A stretch of 34,494 nt of DNA from Actinomycetota bacterium (GCA_005883955.1 VAXH01000088.1:1-34494); one strand, 5' to 3'; shown: positions 23,554 through 32,749, counted from the stretch's first letter. Numbers and translations are program-made. Notes: generated by a model from the sequence alone, not told the origin.

Positions 23554-23775
23554 GTGGTTTCGGCATCCTTTCTCCCCTTGAGACCTCCGGGCCAACGGCG
23601 AGCGCTCGGCGCGCTCTTTCTCGTGCTCGCGCTGATGCTGGCCGGCATCGCCACCGCAGCGGCCGACGCCGCCAGACACGACGCACGGCTCCTCGTAATC
23701 GCCTTCGCTGCCGGGGCGCTCGCGCTTTGGCTGGCGCTGCTCGCCTTCCGCGCGCTGAGGAACTCGCCGTCCTGA
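23554..23775 (+). CDS. 73-residue membrane protein
   Basis: A small protein with two predicted transmembrane helices (ALGALFLVLALMLAGIATAA and LLVIAFAAGALALWLALLAF) joined by a short charged loop (ADAARHDAR), with a basic N-terminal stretch and tail. The frame opens with GTG 23554; TTG 23578 (LRPPGQRRALG) is an alternative start, and neither has a clear ribosome site. The hydrophobic pattern is convincing, but antisense frames are open too, so I keep moderate confidence. It is followed by a GCAAGC-core repeat and the sigma factor gene. Function unknown. Confidence 0.55.
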   Translation: MVSASFLPLRPPGQRRALGALFLVLALMLAGIATAAADAARHDARLLVIAFAAGALALWLALLAFRALRNSPS

Positions 23776-23794
23776 GGCGCTCGCTTGCGACGCC
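23776..23794 (-). repeat. GCAAGC-core palindromic repeat, copy 2
   Basis: On the minus strand this reads GGCGTCGCAAGCGAGCGCC, matching the other two copies. It begins directly after the stop of the 73-residue gene and precedes the sigma factor gene. Confidence 0.5.
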
Positions 23795-23889
23795 CGACCT
23801 GGAGGCGTCCGGGCTTCGCCCGGGCGTCCGTCCAATCCCGTGTCGGGATGCCCGACCCGCGATTCTCTTTGAAACGGATTGTCAGCCCG

Positions 23890-23895
23890 TATTCT
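23890..23895 (+). promoter_or_regulatory. predicted promoter of the sigma factor gene
   Basis: TATTCT lies 6 nt before GTG 23902, with TTGAAA (23869-23874) 15 nt upstream of it. Spacing is short for a vegetative promoter, but the arrangement suits a leaderless transcript. Confidence 0.45.
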
Positions 23896-23901
23896 CTGAG
23901 C

Positions 23902-24693
23902 GTGGCCGCCAAGCCTGACGAGACACTCCCGCTCTGGCAGGAGTACCGCCGCAGCGGCGACAAAGCCCTCCGCGAGCGTCTGATCCTCACCTACGCGCCG
24001 CTCGTCAAGTACGTCGCCGGTCGGGTCGGGAGCGGCTTGCCGAGCCACGTCGACGAGAGCGACCTCGTCCAGTACGGGTTGCTCGGCCTGATCGGCGCGA
24101 TCGAGCGCTACGACCCCGACCGCGACGTCAAGTTCGAGACCTACGCCCTCGCGCGAATCAAGGGCTCGATCATCGACGAGCTGCGGGCGATGGACTGGGT
24201 GCCGCGCTCCGTGCGTTCGCGGGCGCGGGACATCGAGCGGGCGATCGGCGGCCTCGAGGCGAAGCTCGGCCGCGCGCCGACTGACGAAGAGGTCGCCAAG
24301 CAGCTCGGGATGAGCGAGGAGGAGCTGGACGACAGCCTCAGCGAGATCGGCCGCTCCTCGATCGCAGCGCTGGACGAGCTCTGGACCGTCTCGGCGTCCG
24401 GCGGCGACCGGATCGCACTGATCGACACGATCGAGGACACCCAGGGTCCCGAGCCGCAATCCGCGCTTGCCGAGACCGAGATGAGGGAAGCCCTCGGCGA
24501 TGCGATTTCCCGCCTACCCGAGCGAGAGAAGCTCGTCGTCACCCTCTACTACTACGAAGAGCTGACCCTACGCGAGATCGGCGAGGTGCTCGGGGTGACT
24601 GAGTCGCGGGTCTCGCAGCTCCACACGAAGGCAATCCTGCGGCTCAAGGCGAGGCTCGCCGGCTCGCCGGCCCGCGAGCCGCTCGAGCGCTAA
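23902..24693 (+). CDS. RNA polymerase sigma factor, FliA/WhiG family
   Basis: A 263-residue group 3 sigma factor. Region 2 is seen in LILTYAPLVKYVAGRVGSGLPSHVDESDL, GLIGAIERYDPDRDVKFETYA and RIKGSIIDELRAMDWVPRSVR. Region 3 covers ERAIGGLEAKLGRAPTDEEVA. Region 4 is LPEREKLVVTLYYYEELTLREIGEVLGVTESRVSQLHTKA. Similarity to Streptomyces WhiG is strong, including GGDRIALIDTIEDT. The start is GTG 23902; the longer frame to 23785 adds an unrelated leader that covers the GCAAGC repeat. Family members control motility (FliA) or sporulation (WhiG); no flagellar gene is in this window, so the regulon cannot be told. An anti-sigma factor is not adjacent. Confidence 0.93.
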   Translation: MAAKPDETLPLWQEYRRSGDKALRERLILTYAPLVKYVAGRVGSGLPSHVDESDLVQYGLLGLIGAIERYDPDRDVKFETYALARIKGSIIDELRAMDWVPRSVRSRARDIERAIGGLEAKLGRAPTDEEVAKQLGMSEEELDDSLSEIGRSSIAALDELWTVSASGGDRIALIDTIEDTQGPEPQSALAETEMREALGDAISRLPEREKLVVTLYYYEELTLREIGEVLGVTESRVSQLHTKAILRLKARLAGSPAREPLER

Positions 24694-24718
24694 CCATCGC
24701 TTGGCCGCCACGTCTTAG

Positions 24719-24748
24719 TTGAGCGACTCCGTACAAACGGAGTAGTCT
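24719..24748 (+). promoter_or_regulatory. promoter with operator-like palindrome for the sugar ABC genes
   Basis: TTGAGC (24719-24724) and TAGTCT (24743-24748) are separated by 18 bp. The spacer is filled by the inverted repeat ACTCCGT-ACAA-ACGGAGT (24726-24743). A repressor bound there would block RNA polymerase. No local regulator gene is present. The leader to GTG 24809 is about 54 nt. Confidence 0.55.
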
Positions 24749-24808
24749 CGCCCGTGTGGAGAGGGGTCCACGCATCGGGACTGGGTCTCAAGAAAGGATG
24801 GGAAAACT

Positions 24809-26173
24809 GTGAAGCATCGAGCACTGCTCATCGTGGCAGGCTTGGTCGGTGCGGCAACGCTTGCCGTATCGCTGAGCGTCGCGGCGGCCGGGACATCGCG
24901 TCCGAGAACGCACGCTACGCCTGCAAAGTCCGCTGCGATCGTGCCGCCGCGAGTGCCCAACCGTGCGGCGATCAAAGCCAAGTACCACGGTCAGAAGATC
25001 ACCTTCGTGGGCGACTCGGTCGGGAACGGCCACGTGCGCGACCTGGCGCTCGCGAAGCGGTTCACGAAGGACACCGGCATCAAGGTCACCGTCGTGCCGC
25101 ACCCGGCCGCGTCGGACCAGTCGTACGCGCAGCTTGCCCGGGCGTTTTCGTCGAAGTCTTCGTCGATCGACGTGGCGATGATCGACGTCGTCTGGCCGGG
25201 CGCATTCGCGCCGTATCTCGTCAACCTGAAGCCAAAGCTCGCGAAGCAGGCGAAGCTGCATCTAGCCAGCATCGTCGCGAATGACACGATCGGCGGGAAG
25301 CTGGTCGCCATGCCATGGTTCGGCGACTACGGGATCCTCTACTACCGAACCGACCTGCTCAAGAAGTACGGCTACACGGCCCCGCCGAAGACCTGGACAC
25401 AGCTGTTCCAGATGGCGAAGAAGATCCAGGACGGCGAAAAGAAGTCGAACTCGAACTTCGCGGGCTTCGTCTTCCAGGGCAACGCCTACGAGGGCCTGAC
25501 CTGCGATGCGCTCGAGTGGATCGCGTCGGCGGGCGGCGGCCATTACATCGACGGCGGCAAGGTCACGATCGACAACGCCAAGGCTCGGACGATCCTCGAC
25601 GCGTTCCGCACCCAGATCGGCAAGATCACACCCCAGGGCGTCACGACGTACCAGGAGGACCAGACCGAGCACGCGTTCGACAACGGTGACGCCGCGTTCG
25701 CCCGCAACTGGCCGTACCAGTACGGGATCGGGGCCGGCGCCGGCTCGAAGGTGGCGGGCAAGTTCGGCGTCACGGTGCTTCCGCACGGCGCGGCCGGCGG
25801 CTCCGTCGGTACCGTCGGCGGCTGGCAGCTCGCCGTCTCGAAGTTCTCGAAGCACAAGAACGCCGCGATCGAGTTCGTCCGCTACATGACGAGCCCAGGC
25901 GTCGAGAAGTTCGACGCGATCAGCAACTCGAACGTGCCGACGATCGTGTCGGTGGCTAAGAATAAGGCGGTCGTGAAGACGAACCCGTACCTGAAGCCTG
26001 CGATTGCAAGCGTGCCTCGTGTCACGCGTCCTGCGAAGTTCCTCGGGACGCACTACAACGAGGCCTCGAAGGTCATCTATCAGGGCGTCAACCAGATCCT
26101 CACCGGCACGCCTGCGAGCCGGGTGCTGCCTCAGATCAAGTCGAGGCTGCAGCAGATCCTGAATTCGAAGTAA
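24809..26173 (+). CDS. extracellular sugar-binding protein of an ABC importer
   Basis: A 454-residue family 1 solute-binding protein. It begins MKHRALLIVAGLVGAATLAV, a Sec signal, followed by a Thr/Ala/Pro stretch. The mature domain shows features of oligosaccharide binders: KITFVGDSVGNGHVRDLALA, PWFGDYGILYYRTDLLKKYGYTAPPKTWTQLF, and GGWQLAVSKFSKHKNAAIEFVRYMTS. No lipobox cysteine is seen, unlike many binding proteins of monoderm bacteria. The start is GTG 24809 with AAAGGA about 10 nt upstream. It leads the import unit; permease genes follow after a stable hairpin. The neighbouring GH13 glucosidase suggests maltose-, trehalose- or isomaltose-type ligands. Confidence 0.92.
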   Translation: MKHRALLIVAGLVGAATLAVSLSVAAAGTSRPRTHATPAKSAAIVPPRVPNRAAIKAKYHGQKITFVGDSVGNGHVRDLALAKRFTKDTGIKVTVVPHPAASDQSYAQLARAFSSKSSSIDVAMIDVVWPGAFAPYLVNLKPKLAKQAKLHLASIVANDTIGGKLVAMPWFGDYGILYYRTDLLKKYGYTAPPKTWTQLFQMAKKIQDGEKKSNSNFAGFVFQGNAYEGLTCDALEWIASAGGGHYIDGGKVTIDNAKARTILDAFRTQIGKITPQGVTTYQEDQTEHAFDNGDAAFARNWPYQYGIGAGAGSKVAGKFGVTVLPHGAAGGSVGTVGGWQLAVSKFSKHKNAAIEFVRYMTSPGVEKFDAISNSNVPTIVSVAKNKAVVKTNPYLKPAIASVPRVTRPAKFLGTHYNEASKVIYQGVNQILTGTPASRVLPQIKSRLQQILNSK

Positions 26174-26185
26174 ACCTGGTGGAGC

Positions 26186-26215
26186 GAGGGAGGATGGCAG
26201 CTGTCATCCTCCCTC
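26186..26215 (+). promoter_or_regulatory. intercistronic hairpin between binding-protein and permease genes
   Basis: GAGGGAGGATG and CATCCTCCCTC form a perfect 11-bp stem around an 8-nt loop, 12 nt after the binding-protein stop and 10 nt before the permease start. It lacks a T-run. Such elements in sugar operons commonly protect the upstream message or attenuate transcription, so that the binding protein exceeds the permeases. Confidence 0.7.
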
Positions 26216-26229
26216 ACCTCTACCGATGA
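26194..26229 (+). CDS. possible 11-codon coupling peptide
   Basis: ATG 26194 opens MAAVILPHLYR and its TGA overlaps the permease ATG (ATGA). GGTGGAG lies about 9 nt upstream. The permease start itself has no free ribosome site, so this mini-frame could deliver ribosomes to it by coupling. It overlaps the hairpin stem. It is speculative without expression data. Confidence 0.3.
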   Translation: MAAVILPHLYR

Positions 26230-27179
26230 GCTCGGTCGCCACCCCAGCCCCGATTCCGCCTCGCGGACGCCGCACGAAGCTCCAGCGCCGGCAGACGCGC
26301 CTCGGCTGGCTCCTGCTCCTACCCGCACTCGCGGTCGTCGCCTTCGTCGCGATCTACCCGCTCGGCAAGACCGTCTATCAGAGCTTCACGAATCAGGAGT
26401 TTCTAGCCGGCCTGACGCCGACGAAGTGGGTCGGGCTCCACAACTACCACGCGCTCTTCCACGACACGATCTTCCGCGACGCGATCGTCCTGACGCTCAA
26501 GTTCACGGCGATCACCGTGGGGTTCGAGTTCGTCCTCGGCCTGATCATCGCGCTCGTCGTCAACTCGAGCTTCAAAGGACGGGGACTGATGCGCGCGGTG
26601 ATGCTCGTCCCGTGGGCGATCCCGACGGTCGTCGCCGCCAAGATGTGGCAGTGGATGCTCGACGACACCTACGGCGTTGTCAACGACCTCGGCACGCGCA
26701 TTCACTTCACACTCTTCGGCTGGCACTTCCATCTCCTCTCGCATTCCCATGCGTGGATCGCAGATCCTTCGACGCAGCTAGCCTCCGTCTCCGCGGTCGA
26801 CATCTGGAAGACCACGCCGTTCGTCGCGCTGCTGCTGCTGGCCGGCCTCCAGGTGATCCCGAACGACCTCTACGAGGCAGCTTCGGTCGACGGAGCAAGC
26901 AAGTTGCAGCAGTTCTGGCGGATCACGCTGCCGCTCCTGCGTCCGGCGATCCTCGTGACGCTGATCTTCCGCACGCTCGACGCGCTGCGCGTCTTCGATG
27001 TCTTCTCCGTCTTCTTCGGTAACCGACTCGGCGCGCAGTCGATGGCGGTCTACGATCAGGGCGCGATCGTCCAGGACGGGCACGTCGGCTACGGCGCCGC
27101 CGTGAGCGTCGCGATCTTCCTGATCATCTCCCTCTTCGTCGTCATGTACGTCACCTTCGTGCGGGTGAGCGAGCAATGA
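26226..27179 (+). CDS. sugar ABC transporter permease, MalF type
   Basis: A 317-residue inner-membrane protein with six predicted helices. A cytoplasmic N-terminal stretch (RRTKLQRRQTRLGW) precedes TM1 (LLLLPALAVVAFVAIYPL). The EAA loop that contacts the ATPase is present as EAASVDGASKLQQFWRITLPLLRP. The periplasmic loop between the third and fourth helices is longish and His-rich (WHFHLLSHSHAW). Its stop TGA overlaps the start of the next permease gene (ATGA). It forms the channel with the MalG-type partner. Translation may rely on coupling to the mini-frame in the upstream hairpin. Confidence 0.92.
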   Translation: MSSVATPAPIPPRGRRTKLQRRQTRLGWLLLLPALAVVAFVAIYPLGKTVYQSFTNQEFLAGLTPTKWVGLHNYHALFHDTIFRDAIVLTLKFTAITVGFEFVLGLIIALVVNSSFKGRGLMRAVMLVPWAIPTVVAAKMWQWMLDDTYGVVNDLGTRIHFTLFGWHFHLLSHSHAWIADPSTQLASVSAVDIWKTTPFVALLLLAGLQVIPNDLYEAASVDGASKLQQFWRITLPLLRPAILVTLIFRTLDALRVFDVFSVFFGNRLGAQSMAVYDQGAIVQDGHVGYGAAVSVAIFLIISLFVVMYVTFVRVSEQ

Positions 27180-28034
27180 GCACCGCCGCGCAGACAACGG
27201 CGGCCGCCGTCCGTCCGATCTCTCGGTCGGTGCGCCTCCTTCTACTGGGCGCTGCGCTCGGCGATCACTCCCGATTCGCAGCTCTTCAACACACCGGTCC
27301 AGTACTTCCCGAGCCACCCGACTTGGGCGCACTTCCACGATGCGCTCAGCTCGAGCCTCTTCCGGAGAGCGCTGCTGAATTCAACGATCGTCGCCGGGTC
27401 GGTGACGCTGCTCTCGCTGGCCATCGGCTCGCTGTCTGCCTACGCGCTCGGCCGCTTCCGCTTCCGTGGGAAGTCGTTCGTGCTGTACCTGATGCTCTCG
27501 ATGACGATCTTCCCGCAGATCGCGATCCTCGGCGCCTTGTACACGATGTTCAGCGGCTTTCACATTGTGGGCCCGATCGACTTCCCGAAGCTGTACGACA
27601 CACCGTGGGCGCTCGTCTTCAGCTACATGATCTTCACGCTCCCGTTCACGATCTGGGTGCTGACGAGCTTCATGCGCGCGCTCCCAGGCGACCTCGAGGA
27701 GGCGGCATACGTCGACGGGGCGACGCCGCTCCAGGTGTTCTGGAAGGTCTTGCTGCCGCTGATCGCGCCTGGGCTCGTCACAACCGGCCTGCTCGCGTTC
27801 ATCTCGGCGTGGAACGAGTACCTCTACGCGGTCTCGTTCCTCCAGTCGCCGAGCCACTACACGGTGCCGGTCGCGATCGTCTCCTTCACCGGGTCGAGCG
27901 GGAACGCCTTCCAGTTCCCGTGGGGGACGGTGATGGCCGCCACGATCGTCGTGACGTTGCCGCTGATCGTCGCGACGCTGGTCCTGCAGCGGCGCATCCT
28001 CGCCGGTCTGACGGCGGGCGCCGTGAAGGGCTAG
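27176..28034 (+). pseudogene. sugar ABC transporter permease, MalG type, frameshifted near its 5' end
   Basis: ATG 27176 overlaps the MalF-type stop and opens MSTAAQTTAAAVRPISRSVR, a normal MalG-like N-terminus, but that frame then leaves the permease. From about 27240 the correct protein continues in the +1 frame as SFYWALRSAITPDSQLFNTP and on through EEAAYVDGATPLQVFWKVLLPL (EAA loop) to TAG 28034. That frame has no start codon before GTG 27402. The hydrophobic first helix expected before FYWALRSAI is missing, so the defect looks like a deletion of some tens of bases plus a frame change, not a single-base slip. It could be a real mutation or an assembly error. Five helices remain intact. Confidence 0.75.
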
Positions 28035-28036
28035 CG

Positions 28037-29227
28037 CTAGATCGCCTGTCGCGTCTCCGGGTCGAAGAAGTAGAGGCGAGTGGTGTCGACGGCGAGCTCG
28101 ACGTGCTGGCCCAAAGCGATCCGTGTCTTCGGGCTGACGCGGGCGACGAGCCGCGTGCCGACGTCCTGGTCCTCGCCGAGCCGGATGTCGGCATCCTCAC
28201 CCACGTCGGCCGCTGCCGCACTCGGCACGACCCCGGTGGCCTCGGTGCTGAAGTGCACGAGCACCTCGGAGCCGAGCGGCTCGGTGAGCTCGGCGCTCAC
28301 GGTGATCCGGCGGTCCGCAGGCGTGCCGGTCTCGATGCTGGCGTCCTCGAAGTCCTCAGGGCGGATCCCGAGGATGATCCTCTTTCCGATGTAGTCGGCC
28401 AGGCCGGAGCGGTTGCGCGCGAGCTGGTCGTCGACTGTCAGCAGGTGCTCGCCGAGGCTGACCTCGAGGCGGCCGTTGCTCCGGGCCAGCTCCGATTCCA
28501 CGAGGTTGATCGACGGGGAGCCGATGAAGCCCGCAACGAACTCGTTGATCGGGTTGTCGTAGAGCACCTGCGGTGTGTCCACCTGCTGCAGGTGACCCGC
28601 GTTCATCACCGCGACCCGGTCGCCCATAGTCATCGCCTCGACTTGGTCGTGCGTTACATAGATCGTCGTCACACCGAGGCGCCGCTGGAGCTGGTGGATC
28701 TCGGCGCGCATCTGTACCCGCAGCTTCGCGTCGAGATTCGAGAGCGGCTCGTCCATCAGGAACGCAGCGGGCTCTCGCACGATCGCCCGGCCCATCGCGA
28801 CGCGCTGGCGCTGCCCACCCGAGAGCGCGCGCGGCTTGCGCTTGAGGAACTCGTCGATCTGGAGGATCTTCGCCGCGCGTCGCACACGCTCGTCCATCTC
28901 GCGCTTCGGTGTCTTCCGAAGCTTGAGGCCGAAGGCAAGGTTGTCGTACACGCTCATGTGCGGGTAGAGCGCATAGCTCTGGAAGACCATCGCAATGTCG
29001 CGGTCCTTCGGGGTCAGGTCGTTGACGACCCGCTCCCCGATCCGGATCTCGCCGCCGCTGATCTCCTCGAGCCCCGCGAGCATGCGCAGCGCAGTCGTCT
29101 TACCGCATCCGGACGGGCCGACGAGCACCATCAGCTCGCCGTCGGTGATGTCGAGGTCGAGGTCGTGAACGGCCTGGGTGCCGTCGTCGTAGATTTTCGA
29201 AACGGAGTCGAACTCGATCTCTGCCAG
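28037..29227 (-). CDS. sugar ABC transporter ATP-binding protein (MalK/MsmK/UgpC type), probable CTG start
   Basis: A 396-residue ATPase. The nucleotide domain shows Walker [11 protein letters not shown]-loop [16 protein letters not shown], signature [14 protein letters not shown], Walker [14 protein letters not shown], and switch His in [15 protein letters not shown]. The C-terminal TOBE/OB regulatory domain covers about 240-396. The natural first residues ([15 protein letters not shown]) are preceded by CTG 29227 with a perfect GAGGAGG ribosome site 5 nt upstream. The only ordinary start, GTG 29299, adds an Arg/Ser-rich leader and overlaps the glucosidase gene. It lies 25 nt after that gene and energises the permeases encoded convergently. 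MsmK-type ATPases can serve several importers. Confidence 0.92.
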   Translation of the reverse strand: MAEIEFDSVSKIYDDGTQAVHDLDLDITDGELMVLVGPSGCGKTTALRMLAGLEEISGGEIRIGERVVNDLTPKDRDIAMVFQSYALYPHMSVYDNLAFGLKLRKTPKREMDERVRRAAKILQIDEFLKRKPRALSGGQRQRVAMGRAIVREPAAFLMDEPLSNLDAKLRVQMRAEIHQLQRRLGVTTIYVTHDQVEAMTMGDRVAVMNAGHLQQVDTPQVLYDNPINEFVAGFIGSPSINLVESELARSNGRLEVSLGEHLLTVDDQLARNRSGLADYIGKRIILGIRPEDFEDASIETGTPADRRITVSAELTEPLGSEVLVHFSTEATGVVPSAAAADVGEDADIRLGEDQDVGTRLVARVSPKTRIALGQHVELAVDTTRLYFFDPETRQAI

Positions 29228-29232
29228 CGCGC

Positions 29233-29239
29233 CCTCCTC
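29233..29239 (-). promoter_or_regulatory. ribosome binding site deciding a CTG start
   Basis: On the minus strand GAGGAGG ends 5 nt before CTG 29227. It is among the strongest such sites in the window and lies just past the glucosidase stop, so it supports the unusual start. Confidence 0.6.
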
Positions 29240-29252
29240 TGTCGGTGCGAGC

Positions 29253-30590
<1,338 letters not shown>

Positions 30591-30598
30591 GGCCGTGG

Positions 30599-30604
30599 AG
30601 GATA
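30599..30604 (-). promoter_or_regulatory. predicted -10 box of the glucosidase-ATPase unit
   Basis: On the minus strand TATCCT lies 8 nt before ATG 30590. No palindrome like that of the binding-protein promoter is seen beside it. Confidence 0.45.
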
Positions 30605-30621
30605 GAGCCGTGGGCCAGCGA

Positions 30622-30627
30622 TAAGAT
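30622..30627 (+). promoter_or_regulatory. predicted -10 box of the EF-G2 gene
   Basis: TAAGAT lies 36 nt before ATG 30664. The gene also has a strong GAGGAGGAG ribosome site, so this message has a normal leader, unlike most operon heads here. Confidence 0.45.
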
Positions 30628-30663
30628 CGACCGCGCCAACGAACCGAGGAGGAGTCCCGCCAG

Positions 30664-32712
30664 ATGCCTGTCGAGCCCGGAAAGATCCGCAACGTCGCCG
30701 TCGTCGGTCACCGCTCCACGGGCAAGACGTCGCTGGTCGAGGCGATGCTCTTCCAGGCCGGTGCGATCAACCGGCTCGGCACGATCGAGGCCGGCAGCAC
30801 GACCGGCGACTGGGACGACGACGAGCACAATCGCCAGATGTCGCTGGCAGCGTCCCTCTGCCATGTCGAGTGGCAGGGCCGGAAGATCAATCTGATCGAC
30901 ACCCCCGGCGACCCCGGCTTCCAGGGCGACATGATCGCCGCGCTCCGGGTCGTCGAGGGCGCGCTCGTCACGGTCAGCGCCGTCATGGGTGTCGAAGTGC
31001 AGACGTCCCGCGCCTGGCAGCGGGCCGAGCAGTACGACCTCTCGCGTGTCGTGGTCGTGAACATGCTCGATCGCGAGCGCGCCGACTTCTTCCGGACGCT
31101 CGAGTCGCTCCGCGACCAGCTCTCGCCGCGCTGCGTCGCTGTCCACCTGCCGATCGGCGCCGAGCACGAGCTGACCGGCGTCGTCGACCTCCTGCACATG
31201 AAGGCCTACACGAGCCCCGAGGGCGAGCGCGAAGCAGCGCCCAGCGAGATCCCCGGCGAATTCGAGAGCCAGGTCGCCGAGTACCGCGAGAAGCTGCTCG
31301 ACTCCGTCGTCGAGACGGACGAGGCGCTGATGGAGCGCTACCTCGACGGCCAGGAGCTCTCCGACGAGGAGGTCGCCCACGCGCTCAAAGACGCCGTCAC
31401 GCGCGGCGAGATCTTCCCGGTCGCCTGCGCCGTCGCGACGAAGAACCTCGGCACGACCGCTCTGCTCGACCTGCTCGTCGAGGGAGTTCCCTCGCCCGCG
31501 AAGAAGCACATCGACCTCGGCGTCGGCGACGACGGGACAGCGGCGTTCGTTTTCAAGACGATCGCCGATCCCTTCGCCGGCCGTATCAACGTGCTACGCG
31601 TCATCTCCGGTGAGGTCAAGTCCGACTCGACTCTTGCGAACCACCGCTCCCATTCGAAGGAGCGAGTCGGCCAGCTACTCGCCCTGCAGGGCAAGGAGCA
31701 CACGCAGCAAGAAGCCTTCGGCGCCGGTGACATCGGCGCCGTCGCGAAGCTGAAGGACACGACCACGGGCGACCTGTTGCTGGACGCCGAACGTGAGGTC
31801 GAGACGCCGGAGCTCGGTTTCCCCGAGCCCGTGATGAGCTTCGCGGTCACCCCGAAGGCGAAGGGCGACGAGGAGAAGGTCGGCACCGCGCTGCGACGTC
31901 TCTCCGAAGAGGACCCGACGCTCGTGATCCGTCGCGACCCGCAGACCGGCGAGCAGCTGCTCTCGGGCCTCAGCCAGATCCACGTCGAAGTCGCCGTCGA
32001 CCGGGTCAGAAGCCGCTTCGGCGCCGAGGTCGAGCTCCACCAGCCGCGCGTGCCGTACCTCGAGACGATCCGCAAGGAGTCGCGCGCCCAGGGCCGCTAC
32101 AAGAAGCAGACCGGCGGTCGCGGCCAGTTCGGCGACGCCGTGATCGTGCTCGAGCCGCTCGAGGGTCACCAGGGCTACGAGTTCGCGGACGAGATCGTGG
32201 GCGGCGTCATCCCGCAGAGCTTCCGCCCCGCCGTCGACAAGGGCATCCAGGAGGCGATGCAGCACGGCGAGCTCGCGGGCGCACCCGTCCAGGGGCTGCG
32301 CGTCCGTCTGATCGACGGCTCCTATCACTCGGTCGACTCTTCCGAGATGGCGTTCAAGATCGCCGGCTCGCTGGCGTTCAAGCAGGCCTACGAGCAGGCG
32401 GACCCGGTATTGCTGGAGCCGATCATGGACGTCGAGGTGACTGTCCCGGACGAGTCCGTCGGCGCCGTCAACGGCGATCTCAACTCACGGCGCGGCCGTT
32501 TGCAGGGGATGGAGCCGAAGGGCGGGATGACGACGATCAAGGCCGAGGTGCCGATGTCCGAGATCCTCACCTACTCGCAGTCGCTGACCTCGCTGACGGG
32601 CGGTCGTGGCGACTATCACATGTCGTTCGCCCGCTACGAGGAAGTTCCGTCGCACATAGCGCAGAAGATCATCGCCGAGGCCAAGCAGGACAAGGAAGAG
32701 GCCGCCGTTTAG
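30664..32712 (+). CDS. elongation factor G-like protein (EF-G2)
   Basis: A 682-residue translation GTPase paralogue with EF-G domain order: G domain (about 1-270), domain II (about 295-385, HRSHSKERVGQLLALQGKEH), domain III, domain IV (KKQTGGRGQFGDAVIVLEPLE, then IVGGVIPQSFRPAVDKGI) and domain V (VPMSEILTYSQSLTSLTGGRGDYHMSFARYEEVP). The G motifs are altered: G1 is GHRSTGKTS rather than GHVDAGKTT, and G4 reads NMLD rather than NKMD; DTPGD (G3) is kept. This is typical of the EF-G2 group of actinobacteria, which is not the main translocase. Its exact role is unknown. It has a strong ribosome site. Confidence 0.93.
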   Translation: MPVEPGKIRNVAVVGHRSTGKTSLVEAMLFQAGAINRLGTIEAGSTTGDWDDDEHNRQMSLAASLCHVEWQGRKINLIDTPGDPGFQGDMIAALRVVEGALVTVSAVMGVEVQTSRAWQRAEQYDLSRVVVVNMLDRERADFFRTLESLRDQLSPRCVAVHLPIGAEHELTGVVDLLHMKAYTSPEGEREAAPSEIPGEFESQVAEYREKLLDSVVETDEALMERYLDGQELSDEEVAHALKDAVTRGEIFPVACAVATKNLGTTALLDLLVEGVPSPAKKHIDLGVGDDGTAAFVFKTIADPFAGRINVLRVISGEVKSDSTLANHRSHSKERVGQLLALQGKEHTQQEAFGAGDIGAVAKLKDTTTGDLLLDAEREVETPELGFPEPVMSFAVTPKAKGDEEKVGTALRRLSEEDPTLVIRRDPQTGEQLLSGLSQIHVEVAVDRVRSRFGAEVELHQPRVPYLETIRKESRAQGRYKKQTGGRGQFGDAVIVLEPLEGHQGYEFADEIVGGVIPQSFRPAVDKGIQEAMQHGELAGAPVQGLRVRLIDGSYHSVDSSEMAFKIAGSLAFKQAYEQADPVLLEPIMDVEVTVPDESVGAVNGDLNSRRGRLQGMEPKGGMTTIKAEVPMSEILTYSQSLTSLTGGRGDYHMSFARYEEVPSHIAQKIIAEAKQDKEEAAV

Positions 32713-32736
32713 GGCCGCGTAAAGCAACTGCCTCGC

Positions 32737-32742
32737 TATAGT
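32737..32742 (+). promoter_or_regulatory. predicted -10 box of the zinc-ribbon gene
   Basis: TATAGT lies exactly 7 nt before ATG 32750 in the 37-nt gap after EF-G2. Confidence 0.5.
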
Positions 32743-32749
32743 CGCGCCG

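Noticed and set aside
28029-28042. CTAGCGCTAG palindrome between the convergent permease and ATPase genes
   Set aside because: It is formed by the two opposing TAG stop codons with only 2 nt between genes. It is too short to act as a terminator and needs no further explanation.
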